Below are positions 1-10,492 of a stretch of 64,000 nucleotides of DNA, one piece after another. Location: assembly GCA_032209605.1 (NCBI GenBank), contig JASFXZ010000001.1:17998256-18062255 (forward strand), read 5' to 3'. The position numbers and the translations under genes were made by a program. Under the pieces are notes generated by a model that worked only from the letters and a program-made list of their open reading frames with translations, was not told the origin of the DNA and ran no database searches. The DNA is from Mactromeris polynyma. Taxonomy: Eukaryota; Mollusca; Bivalvia; Venerida; Mactridae. The number at the start of each line of letters is the position of its first letter. Position 1 is the stretch's first letter.

Positions 1-976
1 ACATGCATTATTAGAAAAATAATAATACAATATAAACTGACCGATTAGGAATTTGGTTGAGTGTAGATGTCACATATTTGACAAAGTGTGGTATATAAAT
101 GTGTAGCTATTGTTTATAAATATGTTATGATAGATCTACAGTGAACAAATAAATACAACTATTTCTGGTGCTTCAGTGTACAAATGTATATCAGTTAGAA
201 ATTCTTGCTTGCCCAACGGAGATTTTTCCAACCAGCGGACTGGAGATGTCTCCCTAGAACAAAGTGATTTTGTCATATAAACTTGTTTTATACGCATACA
301 GTATACCATAAATTTCATTTTGAACCTTGTTGAATATTAATTAAATTACACAATAGTATTATTTCAATGGATGAACTACGTAAAATCCAAGTAACACCGG
401 ATGTAGCAATACAGATTGTAACTGAATATGATTAATTTCTTCAATTATTACAATACATTTATACGGGAATTTCACAACCGCAATGGAGATTTTCACGTAA
501 GCAATGGAGATTGTTCACATACGCAGAGATTCTTCAAATGCGCAATGGAGGATTATCTCTTGCAAAAAGAGATTTTATCATGGAAGGTTTATATGTAGTC
601 TATTTCATGATTTTGGTCATCGCAGAAATTTCATACACATGAAGTTTATGATCAAGTCCATACATAATTATACAATTTTACTGAACATTCATAATGTAAT
701 TATTTCAAAAATACACTCAATAACTTGTTTTATCTTTAACAATATATAACATTACGTCTTTTCAAATGTTAGTATTTGTAATGTAAGAGCATAATTAGTT
801 TCACGTGCGCAGTGGAGATTTTTTCCTACGCGATTATGATCATGTTTCTCACTTACGCGAACAGATATATAAGATATACAATAAACAATTTTACCCCCTT
901 AATTTGTAGAATTAATGCACTGATTTTTGTACGCATGTATTATATATCATTCATTTTATACCGAGCTGATACACAT
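1..976. other. AT-rich noncoding stretch with a recurring GGAGATT motif
   Basis: No gene is supported; short open frames here have no recognisable content. A degenerate motif close to GCAATGGAGATTTTTC recurs near 218, 241, 481, 503, 541 and 811, in places spaced about 25-30 bp, so the stretch looks like a decayed short tandem repeat. Confidence 0.5.
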
Positions 977-1228
977 TGTTATAGTATACCGTAAATACCA
1001 TAAGGGAAATAACTCATGTAGTATTAGTTTATAGTTTCATATACATAGTTATTTTATCTTGTTCATTTGATACTTTTAAAATACCAGCAACTGCTTTGCT
1101 ATACTTCACTTGAATATATGCAGCTCTAGAATAAACATCTAAAATACAAATTGTGTTATACTTTCATCCCAGAGCGTCCACATTAGTACAAATATAATTA
1201 TTAGATAATTATACACTATAACATAACA
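977..1228 (+). mobile_element. Solo LTR of a Ty3/gypsy-type element (252 bp)
   Basis: The segment starts TGTTATAGTATACCG, ends ATAACATAACA (TG...CA) and is flanked by perfect 5-bp direct repeats CACAT (972-976 and 1229-1233). The same 3' end at 8611-8621 is followed directly by a primer-binding-like TGGTGTCAGG, and the same 5' end at 9339 is preceded by a purine tract, so both LTR boundaries are supported independently. A third partial copy is at 19656-19833. Solo LTRs normally arise by recombination between the two LTRs of a complete insertion. Confidence 0.88.
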
Positions 1229-2884
1229 CACATGTACCAGTATTACGATGTAATAGATTACCATTATAACAATTCACCATTGGCACTAAGGCGAAATGGA
1301 TACTAGTCCAGGAACCCATGATAAAAACTAAACTAAAGCATTAATAGTAATGTGATTTGTTGTACTGGATATGATTTTATAATATGTCAGACACATATAA
1401 CATTATTTGAATATTTATTGAACACAACTTGTGTATAAAAGAAATTCCGCATACATGTATTACACTATTTCAAGTTTGAGTTGGTATTATTAATTTCACA
1501 CACACCGTGATTTTACTCTAACAAAGCAATAATTATCCTTCAGATACAATGAGGTTTATTTGCAATTTATTAGACACACGTAACTTACCATTTAAGCAAT
1601 TAAGGAATTGGCGGTATTTTTATCCACGTTAAAAAACGTTAGAATATTACCAAATATCATTCGTGCTCTCAAATACAAGTATCTGTGTTATGTGTGTTCG
1701 GATTATTGTCATGTCTTTTGCATATATTGTGAGGCTAGTACGGAATATTTTACTTGTCGCTGAACTGAACGTTAAAAGATTTGCAATTGATTTTGAAATA
1801 TTATTCAAGTATGAAGACAGCACAAATTATATTTGAAATGTAATAATGGGCAAACAAGTCATCCAAACATTTTTTCCCCAGAAAATAACCCATCTTATTA
1901 AAGTTTGTATGTAACTAATTACTGGTACTTTCCACCAAATGTTATATAGTGTCTGCATTATAAATTTATTTCTTTTTCAATAATATACAGATGTAACATA
2001 GTGGCTCTCATGTACAGTTAATTATGCATGTATCAATTCATTTCTTTAATTAATAATTAATTGATTATTAATATTTTTTCTGTATTCATTATTCTTCATT
2101 TGAGTACAGATTAAAATAGGATTACATTGGAATGTGATGTTGCATAAAATGTGAATTTAACCCATTTAAATTAACTTGTACAAAACTGGCAGTGAAACAA
2201 GTCTCTAACATTAAGGTTATTTGTGACAGATGTTGTTTTGCACTCGGTGATATTCTAAAATGTTTATGCTGTACTTATTGTACTTATAACTTTTGGCAGT
2301 TGTTGAAACCAATATTATGATATGACATTTCTCAAAACTTAAAACGCAGATTGCAACAGAAAATAGAATAAGGAAGGTCAAGGTCGCATTGAAGTCGACA
2401 GACGTGGTTTATATCGTTCAGTAAAAAAAATATTCTCAGGATTTATGAAAATACACGACGAGAAATTCGCCGCACAACGAGAAATTCGCCGATAATCCAA
2501 GAATTTGGAGAGTAAATATCAAAACTATGTTCAAAATGGAACACAATGTATATAAGCTATTTTATTAGTTAAGAGACATTGTTGAATGAAGCTTCATTGG
2601 ATATTTTTCAACACCCCTAACTGCCAAAACAACGGTGCATTAGTTAATAAAAGTAATTGTCAATATGATTTTAAGTCAGAACGGAGTTAGAGTGAGAGTT
2701 GTTAGGGCAATCATAATATCGTACCCGGTTGAAAAGCGTTACATGATATTGCGAGATACCAGTAGATACCCACAACATAATCAGTAAAATTGTTGATGTT
2801 CAGCAAGGTCAATTTGTCACATAAAAATCGCTAACAATTTCCAATTGTATCTTAACTATTACAGTATCCATAATACCTGTTACC
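1229..2884. other. Intergenic, no gene seen
   Basis: AT-rich sequence without a long open frame or recognisable element. A small direct duplication of ACGAGAAATTCGCCG lies near 2458-2494. Confidence 0.5.
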
Positions 2885-3027
2885 GAATGTGTTACTGAAT
2901 GATTAAAGCATCCACCTTGGCATCTTGAGATGGAAGGTTCGACCCCTGGCTAGGGTCAGTTATAATACGTAATATAGCTGTACTTCTGTCGTGTGACTAC
3001 AGAAAGAATTGTAGTAATGTTGTTTCA
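2885..3027 (+). repeat. tRNA-derived SINE-like sequence
   Basis: GGTTCGACCCCTGG near 2936 is a good RNA polymerase III B box. It is preceded at the expected spacing by a tRNA-like stretch (TTAAAGCATCCACCTTGG). The upstream A-box half is poor, so this is a SINE remnant and not a tRNA gene. It abuts the MITE at 3032. Ends are approximate. Confidence 0.5.
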
Positions 3028-3031
3028 AATA

Positions 3032-3450
3032 AGGCCATGCCAAATTGGAATTTTGTTAAGCATCCGCCTAGGTTTTGCGCTCCTCGAGCCAAAAAAAACA
3101 AACATTTTTTCTAAGCTAAACATTCTCAAATATTTTCGATATCCATGGTTCGACAACGGCACTTTTAGTTGAGATCCGACAACGATGTGATTATTGTGTG
3201 AAAACTAGTCAATTTGTGTGAAAACGAGTCAGTTTTAAATTAGATTTATTCATGTATAGATCTAGTTTTGAAACAAACCATTTTGTTTTGTTTTCATGAT
3301 GTTTCTTTCATTAAAATTTCTAAAATTATGCATCACTTATTATCTGAGGATATTTGTTTTTTCGTTATGAGTTTGTGTTGTTTTTGAATAGGTAGCAAGG
3401 TTTCGCAATCTTAGGTTGACGCTTAACAAAATTCCAATTTGGCATGGCCT
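3032..3450. mobile_element. MITE, 419 bp, 30-bp perfect terminal inverted repeats
   Basis: The left end (3032-3061, starting AGGCCATGCCAAATTGG) is the exact reverse complement of 3421-3450. AATA at 3028-3031 is repeated at 3451-3454, a plausible 4-bp target duplication. There is no coding capacity. The superfamily is not recognised. Confidence 0.85.
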
Positions 3451-3544
3451 AATAAAGCAATACAAATACCAATTAACTTAATTTATAATTTATTCAATTC
3501 TGTCAGTAACAGTCCGCCTTCTTTCCATCCTGGATGAACTAGAT

Positions 3545-3834
3545 CTTAATAATAAGTTCTGGGATACCCAAATCTTTTACAGATTGCAATAAAATCTTAT
3601 CACAAATGTTTCTAAAGTTTCTTATGAACCGAAGAACACATCTTGTCCTGTTCATACCCTCGAGTGCAAGAGTTTTCCGTGTTGAACGATACTTGCCACA
3701 AATACACGCTCTATTCCAGCTCTGTAAAGTTCCTCTACTATCTCTATTATATCCAAGTATATGTTGTGTGGTTCACATCTAGCAACTATATCCTCTCCCC
3801 CAAGGTTAATGAAAACGCTCCTGAAAGAAGACAA
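3545..3834 (-). pseudogene. Fragment resembling an SGNH/GDSL-hydrolase-type domain
   Basis: The minus strand encodes about 60 residues containing FINLGGEDI, then EIVEELYRAGIERVFVA, then a 1-bp frameshift after which GMNRTRCVLRFIRN continues. The pattern of a hydrophobic strand, GGxD, then a helix and strand with V(F/Y)VA resembles the middle of SGNH hydrolase-like domains carried by some invertebrate transposable elements. No complete catalytic Ser/His set is present and there is no start or domain end, so it is a broken fragment. An unrelated coincidence is possible. Confidence 0.33.
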
Positions 3835-4510
3835 AATTCAATAAGTCAAACATGAGTACCAAAAACAAACACGACTATAGTGCTGAAAAATGGACACTAC
3901 TGCATTGAAAAGTCTGTTAAAAAAGTACGCACTTACATTCCCATTGAATATTCTTCAAGTCCATAGAATGTATCAAACATCAAAGACCTCATTAGACAAA
4001 TGTTAATTCAAACGTTGTATCACTTGGTTAGCAACATACCAGACACATGCCAGTACATTCTACATGCTACTAATAACGTAGCTTTAATAGAGTATGTGGG
4101 AGAACACCCTGATGGACAACTTCATGGAAATGTAAAACATGCCAGCAAAAATAAGGTTTAGATAAAAAACAAAGAAATCCATATCTGAACAGCTTAAGGA
4201 ACAACTTTCTTATAATAATAATTGGTGAAATATTATTGCAATGTGAAATGATCAATAAGTTGGTGTAAACTAACTAGCAGAAACAAAGACTAACTGTTCT
4301 TTGTATTATGTGTGTGCGTGTGTGCGTGTGTGCGTGTGTGCTCTCTCACTCGTGATCAGTAGCAAATACATTATAGATTATAGAATACTATATTCATTTT
4401 CTGTGCGTGCGCATGTGTGTTTGCGTGAATGTATCCGAATATGGCGGTAAAACAACGCTGTTATTAGAAGGTTAAAAAACTATGAAACTGTATTATATCT
4501 AAGCCTAGAC
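3835..4510. other. Noncoding with a GT-rich microsatellite
   Basis: No gene seen. A (TGTGTGCG)n simple repeat occupies about 4311-4341 and a looser TGTGCGTGCG stretch follows near 4401. Confidence 0.6.
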
Positions 4511-4724
4511 ATAACAACTGGCGACAAGGATAGAGCGGCCTCATACTCAAACATATGTTTATGTTTAAATACAGTACAGGATGGCTGCGTCGTTAGAACT
4601 CCAGGGAATCGGTAAATTCAACCCAAATTGTAGCCCCATCCACCTTGGTCAGGAATGGGAAAGATGGCACACAGTGTTCAAACTATTTGCCCCAGGAAAA
4701 GGTGAAATAAATTTTGCTCAATAA
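4511..4724 (+). pseudogene. 5' end of a gypsy retrotransposon: LTR end, PBS and gag start
   Basis: ATAACA at 4511-4516 looks like an LTR 3' terminus. TGGCGACAAGGAT from 4519 has the form of a gypsy primer-binding site. An ATG at 4581 opens 47 codons (MAASLELQGIGKF... and WERWHTVFKLFA) typical of gypsy Gag N-termini, which stop at 4722-4724. Everything downstream (capsid, nucleocapsid, pol) is missing, so this is a truncated insertion. It differs in sequence from the gag at 8740 and therefore represents another gypsy family. Confidence 0.65.
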
Positions 4725-5478
4725 CGGGCATAACTGTTGCACAGTGCTGGGTTAGTGGTTCAAGACATTTTGTCGTTTTCTTTTCGGTACTTTATGGTTC
4801 TTTACTGGGTTTAATGATACTGGGATTCAAGTAAGGCACGAAATATACGTGAATAAGCGCGGGGTTTTGATCATTCGAGGTTTACTACACAAAGTGAGAA
4901 GACGTGTTTAAATAATAGTTCGGCAAATTACTATGATAGTATATTGTATATCAATTTGAAGAGCATTACGAGGAGATGGTCAGACATATGATGTAAATAC
5001 ATATACATGTCGTACTTGATTTTAATTAGCAAAGTCTACCGCATTAGTACTCAGAAGTCAGGGGGCGGAGAGAGCCTATTCTCTGGTCAGTGCATGGATT
5101 CTCCCTACCTCCCCCTTCGCAAAAAGAAAGAGAAGGGTTGGGGCAGCCGGTGCGCAGTACATGATTTACCTGTCTCTCTGAGTACTAAGGAGACATATTT
5201 TTGCCTTAAATGGTATTATAATAATATGATGAATAGCCTAACAACTTTGATATATTGAAATGTATAGTGCATGCACCATTATGTTATAATTGTAAATGTA
5301 ACCTCATTAGAAAAGTAGTAAACCGCCACCTGTAAACATATGTTGTGTTGTGTTGTTTGTTGGGTAGAAAATGTATAAGAAAGAAAACATTTATTTTCGG
5401 ACGAACGAAGCGAGGGAGAAAATAACTTCACTTTACTAGAAGTAGGGGCACTGGATGATGATTTATATCAACAAGAGG
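4725..5478. other. Noncoding with a short inverted repeat
   Basis: No gene supported. TTAGTACTCAGA (5044-5055) and its reverse complement (5177-5188) bracket a GC-richer 145-bp segment that could be a tiny MITE. The open frame running through it has no protein-like content. Confidence 0.4.
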
Positions 5479-6050
5479 GACATGGTGGACCTATATCGCT
5501 CACCTGAGTACATTGCCATGTTGACTTCAAGAGAGTCCAAGAGGATTTTCAATTATTTTACCTTATGACCTACTTTTTGACCCAACATGACCCAGTACCA
5601 CACTGGACTTGCATTAAATTTAGACAAACATTCTAATCAAGTTTTATGTAGTTACAGTAGAAAATGCAGCCTCCCGAGGATTTTCAATCATTTGATCCTG
5701 TGACCTAGTTTTTAACCTCAGATGACCCAGTTTCAATCTTGACCTATATCTTATTGAGGCAAACATTTTGTCAAGGTCTCATGTAGATCAAGTAAAAAAT
5801 GTAACCTCTGTAGCGTTACCAAAGTTTTACTATAATTTGACCTAGTGACCTAATTTTTGACCCAAGATGACCCAGTTTCGAACTTGGCCTAGATTTCATT
5901 CAGTCAGATATTCTGACCATGTCTCACACCAATCAAGTCAAAAATGTGACCCCTTGAGTGTTAATAAAACATTGTTTACACCCCAGAGGTAACACTTTTG
6001 ACTTGATTTAAATGAGACATTGTCATAATGTTTGCCTCAATGAATCTTCC
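5479..6050. repeat. Diverged ~120-130-bp tandem repeat ending in an inverted copy
   Basis: Three to four diverged units share GACCTAGTTTTTGACC, then AGATGACCCAGTTTC, then CTTGACCTA, then GTCTCA, then TCAAGT and AAAAATGT. After about 5990 part of the unit reappears in reverse complement (ACTTGATTTAAATGAGACATTG... TTTGCCTCAATGAA), so a hairpin-like arrangement results. From memory, this GACCTAGTGACC-type repeat is widespread in bivalve genomes. No protein is implied. Confidence 0.6.
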
Positions 6051-6239
6051 ATTAAAGAACTTAACATTTCCGTCAAATTTTAAACGATGATGCTTGCTTG
6101 TTTAAATAACCTCACCTGGGCATATATGCAATTTACATGAATAAAATACAATAAATAAATCGTGGAAAGTTAATTTCCATGAACTCAAAATAAACTCGAG
6201 AATGTAAGAGATTTGTCTTGTAAATTGTCTGAGTTCAAT

Positions 6240-7115
6240 ACACAAAATATTGAGTTTGAACATCGTTGTTACCAGCTTTACGATTTATTACAAGAAGCGA
6301 AGACAGTAGAGAATGACTAATTGTTAGAAAATAACATTTTGAAAAATCAGTGAAAATTCAGGTTATAAGCAAAACAAACAGTTGGTCGAAGAAAATTTTA
6401 ATCTTCGATCTCGTTTGTTGGATTTGTCAGACACTAATCATTCATTGGAAGAAAATGTATCTCTGCAAAAAAAACGATTAATTATCTCCTGTCTTCACAA
6501 ACAATGATTGAGAATCAGAATGAAAAAAAAAATGCAGAAAACAATCTTAGAGTATAAGGAAATACTTCAGGTACCGAAAGTTAAACTGTCCGATAATGAC
6601 TCTAAAAACTTTAAACGTTTCGGTTACAAAAAACAACTGCTGCACTTTGGTTTGCAGACAGCTTTGGCGCAATCACTGTTAATGATAAGTGTTACCCTCT
6701 AGACATAAAATTTGGTGGTGAAATGAAGTTCATGCAGTTATGCTTAGGTCTTTATCATTCCACCGCCAACTATGCTTGCCCGCCGTGACATGCTAATAAA
6801 GCTGAAAGGCTTGAACTCAACAAAGAGGAAAACTTTTTTGAGACCAAGGGTATGAAAAGAACCTTAGAGACAATGCTAGAAAACTGTGACAAACATAATT
6901 TTGGATGTAAAAATCCACCCCTCATCAAAATCAACCCAGAAGACGTAGTCCTGGATGAGCTCCGTCTCTTATTAAGAGTTTGTGACGTATTGCTTACCAA
7001 TTTAATTGATGACTGTAAACAACTAGATTCAAAACTTGAAGTTTTGGGCCAAAGTCCGCATCATTTAAATGATTTGGTTGCAAACATAAGGGACTGTGGT
7101 GTTTCACACGGACAG
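6240..7115 (+). pseudogene. Decayed transposase-like gene of an unnamed animal family
   Basis: Upstream (6240-6640) are lysine/glutamate-rich, coiled-coil-like fragments broken by stops. From about 6700 a frame reads CYPLDIKFGGEMKFMQLCLGL, then a stop in what looks like a former C-x2-C pair, then GMKRTLETMLENCDKHNFGC, NPPLIKI and DELRLLLRVCDVLLTNLI (ATG at 6852). Proteins with this GG-x-KF...C-x2-C...DELHLLLRV order are, from memory, common in cnidarian, sponge and mollusc genomes and look transposon-derived; I cannot name the family. The frame continues directly into the 51-bp minisatellite. The in-frame stop and missing N-terminus make it a pseudogene. Confidence 0.45.
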
Positions 7116-7369
7116 ATAAAGCTTCATCAGAGCTCAACTGGCCATCTCTCACTGGGCATAATTATCATAAAGCTTCATCAGAGCTCAACTGGTCATCTCT
7201 CACTGGGCGTAATTATCATAAAGCTTCATCAGAGCTCAACTGGTCATCTCTCACTGGGCATAATTATCATAAAGCTTCATCAGAGCTCAACTGGTCATCT
7301 CTCACTGGGCATAATTATCATAAAGCTTCATCAGAGCTCAACTGGTCATCTCTCACTGGCTTAATTATC
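7116..7369 (+). repeat. 51-bp in-frame minisatellite, five copies
   Basis: Units start at 7116, 7167, 7218, 7269 and 7320 and are nearly identical (ATAAAGCTTCATCAGAGCTC...). 51 bp is 17 codons, so the preceding reading frame continues as five copies of a 17-residue block (IKLHQSSTGHLSLGIII). The last unit has lost one base, which shifts the frame into a stop. Confidence 0.95.
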
Positions 7370-7437
7370 ATAAATTGCTCCATTCTCTGCCTAATAACTT
7401 TGTTTCTGTTATAAGCAATGACACGCACTTTTGACAG

Positions 7438-7670
7438 ATGTGTCTATTTATGTCAAAGGACTTGACTTTGAAGCAAAGAAGAGATATTCAACAAAATTGC
7501 TTTACGATAAGGGAACAAATCACTGCCAGATCCATACAATATTCCGAGAGAGAAATGGAGCAGCGATCTGTGTTTGTGCAAATCTTCATGTGCCTCATAG
7601 AAACGCCAGCGCTGTTTAGCCACGCCGCTATGAAGAACTTTAAAAGTCTTGAAGCATACAGGTACTTTTT
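7438..7670 (+). pseudogene. Possible protein fragment with a splice donor
   Basis: A frame containing MSKDLTLKQRRDIQQNCF and ending HAAMKNFKSLEAYRYF is followed by TACAG|GTACTT, a possible 5' splice site. The FKSLEAYRYF ending resembles N-terminal segments of YqaJ/SWIM-type proteins often captured by invertebrate transposons, but the match is short. No downstream exon was found. It may be another part of the decayed element just upstream. Confidence 0.22.
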
Positions 7671-8432
7671 TATTATTATGTTTGACCTATGTTCATTTTC
7701 AAATTTTCTCTTCTCGATATCGTAACTGAGCTGAAGTCGTTTTGACCTCTTTCATTAACTTAATTTCCGGTATTTTCTGGAAGAGCTTGGCACTACCATG
7801 GTTTAAAAGTACTGTCAGTGTTTATACTATCTCAATTAAAAAGAACATATTACCTCAGTCTTAAGATAAACGATCTTTATTCAACGTTATATGATCTGCA
7901 AGTAAAATGCATGTGCTACATCATACCACAGACATATAAATGTACCGGATCATACATGTATTATTACATAGCTTTTATGCGACCAACAAGGTATCCATTA
8001 GATCTACCATATAGTAAACGGCTTATATATCTCCTGCTACAACCCTTTATATACGAAGAAGCATTTGCTATCAGAAATTCAAAGTGATTGTTTGATTTGT
8101 TTGTAATTTTTTCCATTTTCTTTCAGGTTAGGTGAGTCATGTGGCCGCAATTCTATATAAGATTCATTTGGCAGTCCAGTCTGGTCTAACGAAAAACTCT
8201 GTTACCAGTCAAGCTATGCTTTGGAACAGCCTGTTTAAGACTGTTTAAGACAGAGGTAGTAATCTTATTTTTCGCTTAAATATTCTTCAATAAAAATTGT
8301 TCTATGTGATTTCAAATTTAAATCGATATCTTTGAGAACATAATAAGTTTAAGCCGTATTGAAGCCCAATACTTCCAGTATGTTTTATGTAAATAACACT
8401 AACTTTAATACAAATAGAGGGTCCAAATATTA
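7671..8432. other. Intergenic, no gene seen
   Basis: AT-rich sequence; nothing recognisable apart from a polypyrimidine/AG acceptor-like site near 8128 with no coding exon behind it. Confidence 0.5.
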
Positions 8433-9365
8433 GTACATAGTTATTTTATCTTGTTCATTTTGATACTTTTAAAATACCAGCAACTGCTTTGCTATACTTC
8501 ACTTGAATATATGCAGCTCTAGAATAAACATCTAAAATACAAATTGTGTTATACTTTCATCCCAGAGCGTCCACATTAGTACAAATATAATTATTAGATA
8601 ATTATACACGATAACATAACATGGTGTCAGGATAAAAGTGTTTTATTAACTGGATTACATAATTGATTTAATTCAATTATTGGAAACATTCTTCGGTGGT
8701 TGTGTGTCTCAGTGAATATTTACGTGCCATTGTAAAAAGATGGAACTATCAACAACACAGGGACAAAACCCAAGAATGAATTGGGATGCGAAGGACTTGC
8801 CCAGTGCATTCAAGGCATTCAAGTCGCATGCAGAATTTATGTTTGGTGGGCCACTTCAAAAACAAACAGAAGCTATCAAATGTAATTATCTCATGATATG
8901 GGCTGGAGAAAAAGGAAGAGCTATCTTTTCGACATTGACTCTCCTAGACGAAGAGAAATCAAAATTAAAAACGTATTATGACAAATTTGAACAATTTTGT
9001 AAGCCAAAATCTAACGTGATATACTCTAGATTCATGCTAAAATCTAAAACTCAGCATGAAGGCGAAAGTTTCGAACAATTTGAGTGAATTTACCGGACAT
9101 AATGATAACAACATTATTGTTGCAGATAAAATGGGAAACTCATGGACTACGCCTAAAGATATTAAGAGATTAATTGCTGCGAGTTTATCCAGAGACATTT
9201 AACAGTAAAAATTATCATATATCAACCATTTCACTGAGTACAGATTCTCAACAGACAATAATTATCTGTGAAACAAAAAATCGTGAGGAATTAAATGTTT
9301 TTAAAAAAAGAATAGAACATTATATTTTTCGAGGGGCATGTTATAGTATACCGTGTATACCATAT
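8433..9365 (+). mobile_element. Internally deleted gypsy element (same family as the 977 solo LTR)
   Basis: 8433-8621 matches the 3' three-quarters of the solo LTR and ends at the identical base. TGGTGTCAGG (8622-8631) is in the primer-binding position. A gag fragment follows. A polypurine tract GAGGGGCA (9331-9338) immediately precedes TGTTATAGTATACCG (9339), the LTR start, which is cut after about 27 bp. Protease, RT, RNase H and integrase are absent, so only the two ends of a gypsy element remain. Confidence 0.78.
8740..9087 (+). pseudogene. Gypsy Gag N-terminal fragment
   Basis: 115 codons from an ATG placed 109 bp after the putative primer-binding site. Contents include LPSAFKAFKSHAEFMF, then LMIWAGEKGRAIFSTL, then KTYYDKFEQFCKPKSNVIYSRF and GESFEQF. 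This order (tryptophan-containing helix, K-Y-DKF-x-F-C-PK-N-x-x-YxRxxF) is typical of gypsy/K02A2.6-like Gag matrix-capsid regions. The frame stops where the capsid should continue and no zinc knuckle follows, consistent with the internal deletion of the element. Confidence 0.7.
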
Positions 9366-9715
9366 TATTATTATCATGTTGTTTTATGGCACATCGACAG
9401 CTTTGGTCATTTAGCGCGCAAGAAATGTTAAAAATATGTGAAACTAAAAAAGGTACGTGATATACTTGTATATGCTAAATTGGGGTAAATGTAGTATAAT
9501 ATGAGATTTTAGATTATAAATATCATAGCTTGTTGTAAAAGCCAATCTCTATGATGTAGCTTATGAATTTTCCAACTTGTATAGTCTCAATGAGACTTTT
9601 AATTATTATCATGTGGTTTTATGGCGCATTGACAGCTTTGGTCATTTAGCGCGCAAGAAATGTGAAATTATGTGAAACTAAAAAAGGTAACGTGATATAC
9701 TTGTAAATGTTAACT
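9362..9715. repeat. Direct duplication of ~115 bp
   Basis: 9362-9480 and 9601-9715 are about 90% alike (TATGGC-CAT-GACAGCTTTGGTC, then ATTTAGCGCGCAAGAAATGT, then GTGAAACTAAAAAAGGTA). They lie 238 bp apart, beginning exactly where the truncated gypsy LTR stops. Confidence 0.75.
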
Positions 9716-9832
9716 AGTTAGCGGACTGGTTGAAGGTCAACACAGCCAACAAGAAAAAATGTACTGTGAAAGGCGTATTTCATGGAATACAGTCCAGATT
9801 TATTAAAAATAAGTTAAAAATAAAATAAAAGA

Positions 9833-10492
9833 CTAAGTTTCTTCATCAGAGAGCATGCTCTCATCCCCTGAGACAGAGATTCCATCACTGTCATCCTCCA
9901 TGTCACTAAGACATTCAAACTTGTTGTTGAGGGGGGTTTCATAACTTTTTGTTTTACATGGTTTTTTACATGGTTTTGGTGTGGGTGATGGTGGTGAAGG
10001 TTTGTGACCTGCAGGTTTTTCTTTAGGAGGTTGTGAAGTGGGTTTGCTGTTATTTTTGTTTGCTGGTGCAGATTTCACCTTAGGTTTGGTAGTAGTAGGG
10101 GCAGGCGATGTGGCCTTAGATGGAGTGGGTATTGGTTTCTTGGTAGTAGGAGGGGCTGGTGATTTGGTTTTTGGAGGAATGGATTTTGGTTTTTCGGGCA
10201 TAACAGGTTTTTTTGGCTGATTGGATGTTTTTGGTGCAGGGGGAGGAACCTTTGGGGCAGGCTGTCTCTGTGTCTGTACAGATGAAGGGGCCAGACCTTT
10301 AAGGTCCTCTGCAATCTGAGGATACTTTTCTATCAAAATTTTGATCAGTTCGTTACAAGAGTGACAAGGAGGGATGTTCGCCAAAGGGGCAGCTTTGTTG
10401 GCATAGCTAGCACTACTGCTAGCCTGTGCCTGGTCCCTCTGGCGGTTCTGCACCACCCTCCTTGCCTCTATAAATGAAAGATTTTGGTTCAT
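9833..10492 (-). CDS. C-terminal part of a LINE ORF1-like protein
   Basis: 219 codons, open on the minus strand. The first 35 residues (LSFIEARRVVQNRQ, then SYANKAA) match the segment that follows the zinc knuckles in ORF1 proteins of many invertebrate non-LTR retrotransposons (SF-EARR-V... SYA). A long Pro/Lys/Thr-rich, low-complexity middle follows, and then an acidic tail (DMEDDSD...DESMLSDEE). No zinc knuckle is present upstream because the frame meets the DIRS sequence at about 10490, so this is a 5'-truncated piece. No endonuclease or RT follows. The ATG at 10492 is probably an internal methionine. Confidence 0.5.
   Translation of the reverse strand: MNQNLSFIEARRVVQNRQRDQAQASSSASYANKAAPLANIPPCHSCNELIKILIEKYPQIAEDLKGLAPSSVQTQRQPAPKVPPPAPKTSNQPKKPVMPEKPKSIPPKTKSPAPPTTKKPIPTPSKATSPAPTTTKPKVKSAPANKNNSKPTSQPPKEKPAGHKPSPPSPTPKPCKKPCKTKSYETPLNNKFECLSDMEDDSDGISVSGDESMLSDEET

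Noticed and set aside
2907..2960. tRNA gene
   Set aside because: Good B box but no cloverleaf acceptor or D arm; same conclusion for 35585-35670 and 57955-58062, which are SINE-like.
5007..5258. 83-codon open frame
   Set aside because: Low-complexity basic stretch around a short inverted repeat; no domain or homologous pattern.
10038..10314. Gly/Leu-rich and His/Pro-rich frames opposite or overlapping the LINE ORF1 tail
   Set aside because: Shadows of the Pro/Lys/Thr-rich coding strand.
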